Below, piece by piece: positions 23,704 to 32,633 of a DNA stretch of 64,000 nt. Location of the stretch: assembly GCA_014651175.1 (NCBI GenBank), contig BMWJ01000005.1, positions 518,714 through 582,713 of the forward strand, written 5' to 3'. The notes beneath the pieces are model-generated. The model was not told where the DNA came from. It saw nothing but the letters and a program-made list of their open reading frames with translations, and ran no database searches. The DNA comes from Streptomyces clavifer (GTDB taxonomy: Bacteria; Actinomycetota; Actinomycetes; Streptomycetales; Streptomycetaceae). A program made the position numbers and the translations under genes. Every line of letters starts with the position of its first letter. The stretch's first letter is position 1.

Positions 23704-26139
23704 GTGACCTGGAGACCGCACGGCAGCCGAGGGCCCGACGGGCTGTCCCCGGTGCTCGCGCAGGCGGCGGTGAGCGCCATCGACGCCGCGGGCGGGTACG
23801 CCGGTGGCGTCTACCTGCGTTCCCGCACCCCGGGCCTCCTCCTCATGGCGGTCCTCGCGGGGCTGCCCGTATCCCTCATGCGTCCGTGGTGGCGCATGCA
23901 CGTGAACCGGCCCTTCCCGGTGGCCGAGGCGTACCGCTCCGGCAAGCCCGTGTACCTGGGCGATGCCGAGGAGACCATGCGCCGGTTCCCGCAGCTGATG
24001 GCGGGGCTGCCGTTCCCGTTCGGATCGCTCTACGCACCGGTGCTGAGCGGGCGCACGCCCGTGGGTGTGCTCGTCGTGCTGCGCTATGCCACGCGCGGCG
24101 AGCCCGTCGGCATGGCGGACCGCCGCAAGGTGGAGGACCTTGCGAGCCGGCTCGGCGCCGACATCGCCGCACTGGAGACGGACGGGCCGCCGATCGCGTG
24201 GGAGGGCGAGCCCGTACCCGTGCGGCTGCCCTCGGACACCGTGCGGCCGTTGCGGGTCGGGCACTTCGACTGGGACCCCGTCAGCGGCGCCTTCAGCGCG
24301 GACGACGAGGCGTGTCTGATGCTCGGCACCGGCCCCGCGGACACCATGGAGGCGCTGACGGCCGGGCTGCTGCCCGAGGACGCGTACGGGCTGTGGACCC
24401 TGGGCGCCGGGGCGGCGCGGTCCGCGCAGCCGCAGGTACGCAGGATGCGACTGCGCGGACCGGACGGCAGATCACTCCTGGTCGAACTCTCCCGCAGCGG
24501 GCCCGCCCGAAGACACGTGGGCCTGTCCGGTGTCCTGCTCGACCCGGGCACCGAGCCGGTCTTCCCACAGGCCGCGGACCGGATTCCGCGCGGCACGCTC
24601 TCCCACGACCGGCTGGGTCGGATCACCTACGTCAACCGGCTGGCCGAGGAGGTCCTCGGCCACAGCCGTGCGGAGATGGTCGGCCGGATCCTGTGGGAGG
24701 TGCTCCCCTGGCTCGCGAACCCCGCCTACGAGGACCACCACAGGGCCGCGCTGTTCTCCGCGGACCCGGTGTACTTCCTGGCCAGACGCTCCGCGACGGA
24801 GTGGCTGAACGTGGCGATGTACCCCGGCCCGGACGAGATCACCGTGACGGTCGGCGCCGCCGGGCGCCCCGAGCGCCCGCCGGCGCCCGTCGACGCACAG
24901 GGCCCGGGACCCGGTTCCCCGGGCGACCGCTCGGCCGTCCTGTACCGCCCGGTCGCCCTGGCCATCGCCCTGACGGAGGCGGTCACCGCCCGCCAGGTGT
25001 CCGCCGTGGTCACGGAGGAGCTGCTGCCCGCGTTCGGGGGCAGACAGCTGGCCATCTACCTGCAGAGCGAACGGCACCTCTACCTGTCCTGGGAGACGGG
25101 CTTCCCCCAAGGCTTCCTGAACCGGTTCGACGGCGTCGGCCTTGACGCGCACATCCCCGGCGTGGAGACGCTCACGACCGGCAGACCGCTGTTCTTCGAG
25201 TCCATGACGAAGCTGGCGGAGGCGTACCCGGGGATCCCCATGGACACCGATGTCGGCGCCCGCGCCTTCCTGCCGCTCATCGCGTCCGGGCGCCCCGTCG
25301 GGTCGTGCATCCTCGGCTTCGACCAGCCTCGGGGCTTCAGCCCCGAGGAACGCACCGCACTCACCGCCCTGGCCGGTCTGATCGCCCAGGCGCTCCAGCG
25401 GGCCCAGCGCTACGACACCGAGGCCGCCCTCGCCCGCGGACTGCAGGACGCCCTGCTCCCGCACCGCCTGCCCGTCGTCGAGCAGGTCGAGACCATCGGG
25501 CGGTACCTCGCCGGCACCCGGGGCATGGAGGTCGGAGGCGACTGGTACGACGTCATCGAGACCGGCAGCGGGCTGGCCCTCGTCATCGGCGACGTCCAGG
25601 GCCACGGCGTCGCCGCAGCCGCGACGATGGGCCAGCTCCGCAGCGCCGTACGCGCCTTCGGGCTGAGCGGACACGACCCGCAGGAGATCATGAGCGCCAC
25701 CAACCGGTTGCTCATCGACCTCGATCCGGGCCAGTTCGCCAGCTGCTGCTACGTGGTGCTCGACTCAGCGACGGGGTACGCCCAGGCCGTGCGGGCCGGC
25801 CACCCCCAGCCCGTCCTGCGGCACCCCGACGGCAGGACCGAGGTTCTCGACCTGCCGGGCGGTGTCGTCCTCGGAATCGACCCCGCCGCGTCCTACCCGG
25901 TCGCCGGCCTGCGGCTGGAGCGGGGAGCCGTCCTGGCCCTGTTCACCGACGGACTGGTGGAGAAGGCGGGTACGGACATCGACGAGGGGATCGAACGCCT
26001 GCGCAGCACCCTGGCCGAAGTCGGCCACGCGCCCCTCGCCGAGACCGCCGACCGCGTCATCGCCCGGGCGGGCCAGGACGAGAACCGCCCCGACGACATC
26101 GCGCTGCTGCTCGCCGCCCGCCGCGATTCCGCCGGCTGA
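23704..26139 (+). CDS. GAF-PAS-GAF-SpoIIE serine phosphatase
   Basis: An 811-residue soluble signalling phosphatase. From the N-terminus: a GAF-like domain (to about 160), a PAS-like region (about 185-280), a clear PAS (about 290-390; GRITYVNRLAEEVLGHSRAEMVGR), a GAF (about 425-570) and a SpoIIE/PP2C domain (about 590-805) with the metal-binding GGDWYDVIE, VIGDVQGHG, LFTDGLVEKAG and RPDDIALLL. It lacks the C-terminal ATPase module seen in the protein at 9613-12336. Such proteins dephosphorylate anti-anti-sigma factors; no partner is nearby. The GTG at 23704 is chosen because the more upstream GTG at 23638 lies before the terminator palindrome and would translate through it. Confidence 0.87.
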   Translation: MTWRPHGSRGPDGLSPVLAQAAVSAIDAAGGYAGGVYLRSRTPGLLLMAVLAGLPVSLMRPWWRMHVNRPFPVAEAYRSGKPVYLGDAEETMRRFPQLMAGLPFPFGSLYAPVLSGRTPVGVLVVLRYATRGEPVGMADRRKVEDLASRLGADIAALETDGPPIAWEGEPVPVRLPSDTVRPLRVGHFDWDPVSGAFSADDEACLMLGTGPADTMEALTAGLLPEDAYGLWTLGAGAARSAQPQVRRMRLRGPDGRSLLVELSRSGPARRHVGLSGVLLDPGTEPVFPQAADRIPRGTLSHDRLGRITYVNRLAEEVLGHSRAEMVGRILWEVLPWLANPAYEDHHRAALFSADPVYFLARRSATEWLNVAMYPGPDEITVTVGAAGRPERPPAPVDAQGPGPGSPGDRSAVLYRPVALAIALTEAVTARQVSAVVTEELLPAFGGRQLAIYLQSERHLYLSWETGFPQGFLNRFDGVGLDAHIPGVETLTTGRPLFFESMTKLAEAYPGIPMDTDVGARAFLPLIASGRPVGSCILGFDQPRGFSPEERTALTALAGLIAQALQRAQRYDTEAALARGLQDALLPHRLPVVEQVETIGRYLAGTRGMEVGGDWYDVIETGSGLALVIGDVQGHGVAAAATMGQLRSAVRAFGLSGHDPQEIMSATNRLLIDLDPGQFASCCYVVLDSATGYAQAVRAGHPQPVLRHPDGRTEVLDLPGGVVLGIDPAASYPVAGLRLERGAVLALFTDGLVEKAGTDIDEGIERLRSTLAEVGHAPLAETADRVIARAGQDENRPDDIALLLAARRDSAG

Positions 26140-26187
26140 TCACGGTCGGCCCTCGCGTCCTCGATGAGCCAGGGCCCGCCCGGGCCG

Positions 26188-27021
26188 TCACTTCGTGACG
26201 AATTCAAGCAGCGCCGGGTTGACGATCTCGGGGTGCGTCCAGGCCACGTTGTGCGGTCCGCCCTCGACCGTCACGAACGTGAGGTCGTCGATGAGCCCGG
26301 GCAGCCGCGCGGCGGTGTTCGGATACGGCAGGATCCGGTCCGCGTCCCCGTGGACCAGGAGCGTGGGGATGTCGAATTTCGGCAGGTCCTGGCGGAAGTC
26401 GGTGAGCCACGTGTCCACGCAGGCGTGCGCGGCGAACGGGGAGGCGGCGACCGCGACGTTGAAGCTGTTGTTCCACGCCTGGTCGCTGATGCGCGTGCCA
26501 CCGAACGTGTCGACGTTGTAGAAGTTGTCGAGGAAGTCCTTGAAGTACGCGGGACGGTCGGCGATCACCGCCTCCTTGATGCCCTCGAAGACCGACCGGT
26601 CGACCCCCTCGGGATTCTCGTCCGTCTTGAGCAGGAAGGGAGGGATGGCCCCCATCAGGACCGCCTTGGCGACCCGGCCCGATCCGTACCTCCCCAGGTA
26701 CCGGGTGACCTCACCGGTCCCCATGGAGAAGCCGCACAGGATCACCTCGGACAGGTCGAGGTGGTCCAGCAGGAAGTTGAGGTCGGCGGCGAAGGTGTCG
26801 TAGTCGTACCCGGTCGTGGGCCTGCTCGACCCGCCGAATCCCCGGCGGTCGTAGGTGATGACCCGGAATCCGGCGTCCAGCAGGACGCGCTGCTGCTTCT
26901 CCCACGAGTTCCCGTCGAGCGGGTAGCCGTGGATGAGGACGATCGCGGGGCCGCTCCCGTGGTCCTCGTAGTAGATGTCGATGGACGCCGTGTTCTCCTG
27001 GCCGACAGTGACGAAAGGCAT
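26188..27021 (-). CDS. Alpha/beta hydrolase, non-haem chloroperoxidase type
   Basis: A 277-residue serine hydrolase close to bacterial cofactor-free haloperoxidases. The triad is Ser99 in CGFSMGTGE, Asp228 in HGDADRILP and His257 in GGPHNVAWTH; the oxyanion region is IHGYPLDGNSW. These enzymes are esterases or perhydrolases in vitro, and halogenation is a side reaction, so the natural substrate is open. ATG at 27021 follows GCAGG. It is convergent with the phosphatase gene, stops being 48 bp apart, and stands alone on its strand. Confidence 0.9.
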   Translation of the reverse strand: MPFVTVGQENTASIDIYYEDHGSGPAIVLIHGYPLDGNSWEKQQRVLLDAGFRVITYDRRGFGGSSRPTTGYDYDTFAADLNFLLDHLDLSEVILCGFSMGTGEVTRYLGRYGSGRVAKAVLMGAIPPFLLKTDENPEGVDRSVFEGIKEAVIADRPAYFKDFLDNFYNVDTFGGTRISDQAWNNSFNVAVAASPFAAHACVDTWLTDFRQDLPKFDIPTLLVHGDADRILPYPNTAARLPGLIDDLTFVTVEGGPHNVAWTHPEIVNPALLEFVTK

Positions 27022-27290
27022 GGGTGACCTGCTTCCGGCGATCTGAGGAGTCATTCGCGGTGGATCGTGACAGGAATGGCCGCACACCAGTGAACACCCG
27101 GATATTTCCCCCCGCCACTCGGGACGTCGCCGCCCCGGCCGGGGTGGCCGGATGTCCGTCATGCGGACCGCGCGGGGGCGGACTGCGCCGAGTGCCTGCT
27201 CGTGAGGCATCCTCTGCTGGTCGGGTAGACCGGGCCCGTGGCGGTGAGCGCATCGCCGCCGGCCCGTGACGGAGAAGGATTCGGAACCAC

Positions 27291-27716
27291 ATGGCAGACA
27301 ACACGGACCTCTTGGCCTTCGTGCGCGCACGCCTCGCGGAGGAGGAGCAGATCGCTCGGGGAGCCGGCGGGGACGGCTGGCGGTGCCCGGCCGAGGCGCC
27401 CGGCGAAGTGCACGACCGCACGGGCGGTATCGCCTTCGTCGTGCGGTCCCGCGGCTACGACCGGCACATCGCCCTCCAGGACCCGGCACGCACCCTGCGC
27501 CGCATCGAGACGAACAGGGTCCTCCTGGACGAGTACGAGGAGATCGCGTCCCGGGACACGGACCGGCCCGATCAGGACTTCGCCTCGGGGCGCGCGGTGG
27601 GGCTGGGATTCGTCGTCCGGCAGATGGCCGGCGAACACGCGGGACACCCCGACTACCGGGTGAAGTGGCTGCCCCGGTTCTCCCACTGGGGGCCTTCGGG
27701 AGCCCCGGAGGCCTGA
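27291..27716 (+). CDS. DUF6221 family protein
   Basis: A 141-residue cytosolic protein of a Streptomyces-specific uncharacterised family, recognised by its opening TDLLAFVRARLAEEEQIAR, the RIETNRVLLDEYEE helix and the YRVKWLP ending before Pro. The function is unknown; the name is from memory of the family pattern. GGAGAAGGA lies upstream of the ATG. Such genes are often scattered and present in several copies per genome. Confidence 0.75.
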   Translation: MADNTDLLAFVRARLAEEEQIARGAGGDGWRCPAEAPGEVHDRTGGIAFVVRSRGYDRHIALQDPARTLRRIETNRVLLDEYEEIASRDTDRPDQDFASGRAVGLGFVVRQMAGEHAGHPDYRVKWLPRFSHWGPSGAPEA

Positions 27717-28438
27717 CCGGCCGTGCCGTGCGTCCGCCCCGGTCCGTGCGATGCGTCCGACCGGTTCGCGCCGGTGCGTGCCGGCGGGTGAGTACGGGGG
27801 AGCGGTGCTCCTGAGTACGTGACCCGATTCCGGCGCGGGCCGCCGCTGGTCGAATGGGAACCATGGTCCCCGACGCTCAGCGGCATCCCCGCATCCAGAA
27901 CCTCACCACGGCCGGCACGGCGCTGGCGGTCACCCTGCTCCCGTTGGCCGTGGGAGTGCTGCTGGCGAGGTCCCTGGCGATGGATCCGCTGAGCCCGGTG
28001 AACGCGCTGGTCACCAGTGGAGGACAGCGTGCCCGGATCGCTCCGGCCCGGTGGGTTCTGCGGGCTCGAACAAAAGGGCTTATTTCCCGCAGTAATGCTA
28101 CTCATGTCCAGGAAAGCGCTCTCGCTTTTGTTACGCGCATCCGCGCGGTCCGGCCGGGGGTGCGCGGGTAGCGGGATGCGGCGCATACGGAGCGCTGTGG
28201 CCCGGTGGTCGGTAGCCGGAACGGGTCGGTGCAGCGATCAACGGTTGACAGGTCTACGACTGTCGGAATCCGTGTCGGCTGCAGCCGTGTGTGACAGGAA
28301 TGTCCGCATTTTGTCACGCTCATCAGGGCCTCTTTCCAGCCACCTCGGAAGCGGGACAAAGTTTGCGTTCCCGGCACTACGCCGGGGCCGAACAACGCCC
28401 GGCACATCCGTACCGGGCCCGCATGATGAGGGGTTTCC
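27717..28438. other. Long intergenic region, lower G+C in its second half
   Basis: About 720 bases between the DUF6221 gene and the lamin-tail protein. A possible small membrane-peptide frame lies at 27854-28171. From about 28060 the sequence is noticeably richer in A+T than its surroundings and carries several TGACA/TGTCA repeats (28245-28320), as expected for promoter DNA. I do not recognise a known riboswitch. Confidence 0.5.
27854..28171 (+). CDS. Possible small membrane protein of unknown function
   Basis: A 105-codon frame whose first ~55 codons show Streptomyces-like third-position bias and encode one hydrophobic segment (GTALAVTLLPLAVGVLLARSL). After about 28020 the bias is lost and the frame runs into AT-richer DNA, as though a gene end had been removed or the frame shifted. 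No convincing ribosome-binding site and no recognised family. It may be a decayed gene. Confidence 0.3.
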   Translation: MGTMVPDAQRHPRIQNLTTAGTALAVTLLPLAVGVLLARSLAMDPLSPVNALVTSGGQRARIAPARWVLRARTKGLISRSNATHVQESALAFVTRIRAVRPGVRG

Positions 28439-28954
28439 ATGTCCCGTTCCGCACGACGGATCACCGCCACCGTTCTCGCCTCCGGAGCTCTGCTCGCCGC
28501 AGCGGCCCTGCCGGCCACGGCCGATGGCCGGGACCACGGCCAGAACCGGCCGGCCCAGCGCTCGGCGGTCGTCCTGGGCGAGATCCAGTACGAGAGCCCG
28601 GGTCGCGACAACGGCTCCAACCGCAGCCTGAACGCGGAGTGGGTCACCGTCACCAACACCGGCCGTCGCGCCGTCAACCTCCGTGGGTGGACGCTCACCG
28701 ACGAGAGCCGCCGCACCTACGAGTTCGACCTCCGCCTGCCGGGCCGCTCTTCCGTCCGCGTCCACACCGGTGTGGGCCGCGACTCCCGCCACGACGTCTA
28801 CCAGAACCGCCGCCACTACGTGTGGGACAGCAAGGACACCGCCACGCTCCGCGACAGGCGCGGGCACAGGGTCGACTCCGAGTCCTGGGGCCGGCACCGC
28901 GACGGCGGACACAACAACGGCGGACACCACCGCGGTGGCGGTGACAACCGCTGA
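28439..28954 (+). CDS. Secreted lamin-tail-domain protein
   Basis: A 171-residue exported protein. The signal peptide (about 1-29, ITATVLASGALLAAAALPATA) is followed by a lamin-tail (LTD) immunoglobulin-like domain (about 42-145): LGEIQYESPG, NAEWVTVTNTGRRAVNLRGW, and YEFDLRLPGRSSVRVHTG to the final strand VDSESWG. The C-terminus is a short tail rich in His, Gly and Asn. In bacteria these small LTD proteins are exported and of unknown role, possibly wall- or nucleic-acid-associated. GAGGGG precedes the ATG, and a strong terminator follows the gene. Confidence 0.82.
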   Translation: MSRSARRITATVLASGALLAAAALPATADGRDHGQNRPAQRSAVVLGEIQYESPGRDNGSNRSLNAEWVTVTNTGRRAVNLRGWTLTDESRRTYEFDLRLPGRSSVRVHTGVGRDSRHDVYQNRRHYVWDSKDTATLRDRRGHRVDSESWGRHRDGGHNNGGHHRGGGDNR

Positions 28955-28984
28955 CACACCGGTAGTGGCGGACCCCGTCCTCCC

Positions 28985-29018
28985 GCGGCGCACCACGGCC
29001 CACGCCGTGGTGCGCCGC
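28985..29018 (+). terminator. Strong hairpin after the lamin-tail gene
   Basis: A perfect 14-bp stem (GCGGCGCACCACGG with CCGTGGTGCGCCGC) around a 6-base loop, 30 bp after the stop codon. Confidence 0.75.
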
Positions 29019-29107
29019 ACCGCTGTGCCCTCCGGGAACGCGTCGGCCGACCGCGTGGAACGGGGTCCCGTGCAACAGTGGGCGGCCGCAGATGTCAGGA
29101 TGGCCCC

Positions 29108-29605
29108 ATGACCATCAAGGCGTATTTCGACATCACCATTGACGACCAGCCCGCTGGGCGGATTGTGTTCAACCTCTTTGACGACGTGGCCCCCAAGACG
29201 GCGGAGAACTTCCGTGCGCTGGCCACCGGCGAGAAGGGCTTCGGCTACGCCGGCTCGCCCTTCCACCGGGTCATTCCGGACTTCATGCTGCAGGGTGGCG
29301 ACTTCACCCGCGGCAACGGCACCGGCGGCAAGAGCATCTACGGCGAGAAGTTCGCCGACGAGAACTTCACCCTGAAGCACACCAAGCCGGGTCTGCTGTC
29401 GATGGCCAACGCGGGCCCGAACACCAACGGTTCGCAGTTCTTCATCACCACCGTCGTCACCCCGTGGCTGGACGGCAAGCACGTGGTCTTCGGTGAGGTC
29501 GCCGACGAGTCCAGCATGGAGCTCGTCCGCAAGATCGAGTCGTACGGCACCTCGGGCGGCACGACCCGGGCCAAGATCGCCGTCTCGGAGTCCGGCGTTC
29601 TCTGA
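29108..29605 (+). CDS. Cyclophilin-type peptidyl-prolyl cis-trans isomerase
   Basis: A 165-residue cytosolic cyclophilin without a signal peptide. Active-site residues are clear: [20 protein letters not shown] (catalytic Arg in FHRV), the substrate-binding [16 protein letters not shown] and the GKHVVFGEV strand. It speeds proline isomerisation during folding. The length and sequence match the abundant actinobacterial cyclophilin. There is no ribosome-binding site; CAGGAT lies 7-12 bases before the ATG, so it is probably transcribed as a leaderless mRNA. Confidence 0.95.
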   Translation: MTIKAYFDITIDDQPAGRIVFNLFDDVAPKTAENFRALATGEKGFGYAGSPFHRVIPDFMLQGGDFTRGNGTGGKSIYGEKFADENFTLKHTKPGLLSMANAGPNTNGSQFFITTVVTPWLDGKHVVFGEVADESSMELVRKIESYGTSGGTTRAKIAVSESGVL

Positions 29606-29624
29606 CCTCGCAACAGGGCTCCGG

Positions 29625-29645
29625 CCGGCCCGTGCGGCGGGCCGG
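29625..29645 (+). terminator. Hairpin after the cyclophilin gene
   Basis: CCGGCCCG and CGGGCCGG form a perfect 8-bp stem with a 5-base loop, 20 bp after the stop codon. Confidence 0.6.
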
Positions 29646-29724
29646 GGCCCCGCACGCTCCCGCGCACGCGCCGCGGCACTCGTGTCGGCCGGAACAGCGG
29701 CCCGCCGGACCGTAGCGTGACTCC

Positions 29725-30360
29725 ATGTGCTGGAGCGCGACCGCCGATCTCGTCGCGGGCACGGGGATCGTCGCGGTCGGGGTGGCCTGTGTCGCCCGCC
29801 TCGAACGGGCCCGTGACCTGCCGCTCGCGGCACTGCCGCTGCTCCTCGGGGCGCACCAGATCACCGAAGCCGTGATCTGGCGTTCCGGGGGCGGCAGCGG
29901 GCCCGCCACCACCGCCTGGGCGGTGATCGCGCTTCCGCTGCTGGCCCTCTGGGTGCCGCTGGGTGTCCTCTGCACGGTGCCGCCCGGTGCCCGCCGACGG
30001 CTGGCGGTCCCCGTCGCGGCAGGCATCGTGACCTCGGCCGCCCTCTCGTACGGCATCGCCGCACACCCCGTCACGGCGGAGATCCGCGGACACACCCTCG
30101 GTTACGTCGTCGGCCTTCCCCGCCCCGGGCTCCTCGTGGCGGGCTACGTGCTGGCCACCATCGGCTCCCTGCTGCTCTCGGGCGACCGCGGCCTCGTACT
30201 GCTGGGCGTCCTGGTCGCGGTGGGCGCGGCGGTCTGCGTGACGCTGTGGCGCACGGAGTTCATCTCGACGTGGTGCGCCTTCGCGGCCGTGTGCTCGGTC
30301 GTGCTCCTCGCCCGGACCCGTCGGCGCGCCCCCTCCCGGCTCCCGGACCGGTTCGGCTGA
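29725..30360 (+). CDS. DUF6629 family membrane protein
   Basis: A 211-residue integral membrane protein with about seven hydrophobic segments. The opening MCWSATADLVAG, the AALPLLLGAHQITEAVIW helix and the WRTEFISTWCAFAAVCSVVLL end mark an uncharacterised actinobacterial family that I recall as DUF6629. Conserved His and Glu inside membrane segments (HQITE) suggest a buried polar site, but no function is known. The start follows the cyclophilin gene by 119 bp with its own promoter region, since a terminator lies between them. Confidence 0.75.
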   Translation: MCWSATADLVAGTGIVAVGVACVARLERARDLPLAALPLLLGAHQITEAVIWRSGGGSGPATTAWAVIALPLLALWVPLGVLCTVPPGARRRLAVPVAAGIVTSAALSYGIAAHPVTAEIRGHTLGYVVGLPRPGLLVAGYVLATIGSLLLSGDRGLVLLGVLVAVGAAVCVTLWRTEFISTWCAFAAVCSVVLLARTRRRAPSRLPDRFG

Positions 30361-30494
30361 TCCGCCCGCCCCGTCCCACGAGCACACCGCGGGGGCGAGG
30401 ACCCGAGGGCGCGTCCGGAAGGCGTCCGGGCCACGGAAGTGCCAGGGTGGAGACGATCCCGTACACCGTGGGCGTGGGACGAAAGGACCGTGGG

Positions 30495-31289
30495 GTGCGC
30501 ATCGATCTCGCAGGGAGGACCGCGGTCGTCACCGGCTCCTCACAGGGCATCGGTCTGGCCGTCGCCACCGGTCTGGCCGGCGCGGGAGCCCGCGTGGTGC
30601 TGACCGGGAGGGGCAGGGACCGGCTCGACACGGCTGCGGACGTCCTGCGCGGCGCCGAGCCGGACGCGGACGTCGTCACGGTGGCGTGCGACCTCACCAC
30701 CGAGCGGGGAGCGGCCGAGCTGTGCGAGGAGGCGCCCGTCGCGGACATCCTCGTCAACAACCTCGGCATCTTCGGATCCCGGCCGCCGCTGGAGATCACC
30801 GACGACGAGTGGCGCACGTACTTCGACACGAACGTCCTCAGCGCCGTACGTCTGATCCGCCGCTACCTGCCGGGGATGACCGAGCGGGGCTGGGGGCGGG
30901 TGCAGAACATCGCGAGCGACTCCGCGATCGTGATCCCCGCCGAGATGATCCACTACGGAATGTCGAAGACCGCGCTGCTGGCGGTGTCCCGGGGTTTCGC
31001 CAAGGAGGCCGCGGGCACCGGGGTGACCGTGAACTCGGTGATCGCCGGGCCCACCCACACCGGAGGCGTCGAGGATTTCGTCCGCGAGCTGGTGGGCACG
31101 GACCTGCCGTGGGACGAGGCGCAGCGTGAGTTCATGCGGCTGCACCGGCCGCAGTCCCTGCTGCAGCGGCTGATCGAGCCCGAGGAGATCGCCCACCTGG
31201 TCGTCTACCTCAGCTCCCCCCAGGCCTCGGCCACCACGGGCTCGGCGCTGCGGGTGGACGGTGGATACATCGACTCGATCGTGCCCTGA
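30495..31289 (+). CDS. Short-chain dehydrogenase/reductase
   Basis: A 264-residue classical SDR. The cofactor motif TGSSQGIG (13-20), the NNLG motif, the catalytic Ser in IASDSAIV, Tyr-x3-Lys in YGMSK and the C-terminal GSALRVDGGYIDSIV are all present. The basic residue after the Gly motif (TGRGRDRLD) suggests NADP preference. The substrate is unknown; it resembles the oxidoreductases of general 3-oxoacyl reductase type. The GTG at 30495 is preceded by AAAGGA. It stands alone between a membrane protein and RNase H. Confidence 0.9.
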   Translation: MRIDLAGRTAVVTGSSQGIGLAVATGLAGAGARVVLTGRGRDRLDTAADVLRGAEPDADVVTVACDLTTERGAAELCEEAPVADILVNNLGIFGSRPPLEITDDEWRTYFDTNVLSAVRLIRRYLPGMTERGWGRVQNIASDSAIVIPAEMIHYGMSKTALLAVSRGFAKEAAGTGVTVNSVIAGPTHTGGVEDFVRELVGTDLPWDEAQREFMRLHRPQSLLQRLIEPEEIAHLVVYLSSPQASATTGSALRVDGGYIDSIVP

Positions 31290-31314
31290 GCATCCGTGCT
31301 GGCATGATCGACGC

Positions 31315-31995
31315 ATGGACGAGCGCATCATCGCCGCGTGTGACGGGGCATCGAAGGGAAATCCGGGGCCTGCTGCCTGGGCATGGGTCGTGGCCGACGG
31401 GCAGGGGCGCCCCCAGCGGTGGGAGGCGGGCCCGCTGGGCACCGCCACCAACAACGTCGCCGAGCTCACCGCCCTGCAGGAACTGTTGAGGTCCACCGAC
31501 CCGGCGGTGCCCGTCGAGGTGCGCATGGACTCGCAGTACGCGATGAACGCGGTGACCAAGTGGCTGCCGGGCTGGAAGCGCAACGGCTGGAAGACGTCTG
31601 CGGGGAAGCCGGTCGCCAACCGGGAGCTGGTGGTCGGCATCGACGACCTGATGGGCGGCCGCAGCGTGAGCTTCCGCTACGTGCCCGCGCACCAGGTCGA
31701 CGGAGATCCGCTCAACGCGCTCGCCGACCAGGCCGCGAGCGAGGTGGCCGTGTCGCAGCAGGCGGCGGGGACGGTGCACGGTGCCGCGGGACTGCCGGTG
31801 CCGGCTCCCGCGCGCTCGTCGAAGAACAGGGCGGGCGGCACGGCGGGTGCGGTCAGGACCTCGCGTCCCGGCGGGACGATCAGCGCGAAGTTCGCGGGGC
31901 GCTGCCACTGCGGGAAGCCGTACGCGGCCAAGGACACGATCGCGAAGAACCCGAACGGCTGGGGCCACCCCGAATGCCGGACCGCGGTCGCCTGA
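31315..31995 (+). CDS. rnhA: Ribonuclease HI with Cys/His-containing C-terminal extension
   Basis: A 226-residue protein. Residues 1-145 are RNase HI, which cuts RNA in RNA/DNA hybrids: Asp10 (CDGASKGNPG), Glu50 (NVAELTAL), Asp72 (RMDSQYAMNA), the handle-like WKRNGWKT, His126 (PAHQVDGDP) and Asp138 give the full metal-binding set. After a flexible linker, the last ~35 residues hold Cys197, Cys199, His218 and Cys221 (GRCHCGKPYAAK, GWGHPEC), which could bind a zinc ion. E. coli RNase HI ends at 155 residues, so this is an extra module. The start looks leaderless, with CATGAT 7-12 bases upstream. Confidence 0.9.
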   Translation: MDERIIAACDGASKGNPGPAAWAWVVADGQGRPQRWEAGPLGTATNNVAELTALQELLRSTDPAVPVEVRMDSQYAMNAVTKWLPGWKRNGWKTSAGKPVANRELVVGIDDLMGGRSVSFRYVPAHQVDGDPLNALADQAASEVAVSQQAAGTVHGAAGLPVPAPARSSKNRAGGTAGAVRTSRPGGTISAKFAGRCHCGKPYAAKDTIAKNPNGWGHPECRTAVA

Positions 31996-32021
31996 CCGGC
32001 CCGGACGAGCCCCGGGGGCCT

Positions 32022-32618
32022 TCAGATATCGGCCCACACCAGGCGGCTCGAGAAGCTGGTACGCGTTCCCCACCGGGTCGCCAGCATGTCCACGAGCATC
32101 AGACCCCGGCCGTCCTCGGCGAGCGACGCCAGGTCGAAGCCTTCGAGGCCGTCCGGGTCCCCCATCGCCACCGGGCCGGGGCCCTCCGCACTCCTCGGAA
32201 CGCTCGGACCGTGCAGACCGTGGGAACCGTCACCGGCACGGTGTGACAGCTCCGGGCGGCGTGGCATCGGGGCGCGGGCGTGGGACGCCGCGCCCGGGTC
32301 CATCGGGCGGGACGGCGCGGGTACGCGCCCCCTGCCGCGGTTCCACACACAGATGCGCACTCTGCCCGTGGAACGCAGGACACGGCACCGAATGCGTCGG
32401 CCCGCGGTGTGCTGCACCGCGTTCGTGACCAGCTCGGTCACCACCAGAGCCGCCGTGTCGACGCGGTCGTCGGGCTCTCCCCAGTCACGCATGACTTCCT
32501 GCACGCGGTGCCTGGCCTCCGGCACGCACTGGGCGAGACGGGGCATCCACCAGCTCTGTGCGCTCCGTCCGCCGGCATCCTCCGAGACGAGTCGTGCGCA
32601 ACTGACTATTTCCGACAT
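32022..32618 (-). CDS. GHKL-type ATP-binding protein (RsbW/anti-sigma kinase-like)
   Basis: A 198-residue protein with the N-box of histidine-kinase-like ATPases (AALVVTELVTNAVQHTAG) and a late Gly box (AEDGRGLMLVDMLATRWGTR). About 60 extra residues, rich in Pro, Arg and Gly, sit between the two, longer than in standard RsbW-like proteins. Streptomyces have many such small ATPases, often beside an XRE/DUF5753 regulator, as here: the divergent gene starts 88 bp away. ATG at 32618 is chosen because upstream in-frame codons lie in the promoter DNA and lack family resemblance. Its target protein is unknown. Confidence 0.82.
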   Translation of the reverse strand: MSEIVSCARLVSEDAGGRSAQSWWMPRLAQCVPEARHRVQEVMRDWGEPDDRVDTAALVVTELVTNAVQHTAGRRIRCRVLRSTGRVRICVWNRGRGRVPAPSRPMDPGAASHARAPMPRRPELSHRAGDGSHGLHGPSVPRSAEGPGPVAMGDPDGLEGFDLASLAEDGRGLMLVDMLATRWGTRTSFSSRLVWADI

Positions 32619-32632
32619 GTATGTACTGTCGG
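32612..32632. promoter_or_regulatory. Inverted repeat over the ATPase start codon
   Basis: CCGACA and TGTCGG flank 9 bases that contain ATGTATGTAC. The repeat overlaps the ATPase start in the short divergent promoter region. Candidate binding site for the XRE regulator encoded next door. Confidence 0.35.
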
Positions 32633-32633
32633 C

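Noticed and set aside
28245-28330. Possible riboswitch upstream of the lamin-tail gene
   Set aside because: Several TGACA/TGTCA pairings exist, but I could not match them to a known riboswitch core, and the gene has no metabolic role to support one.
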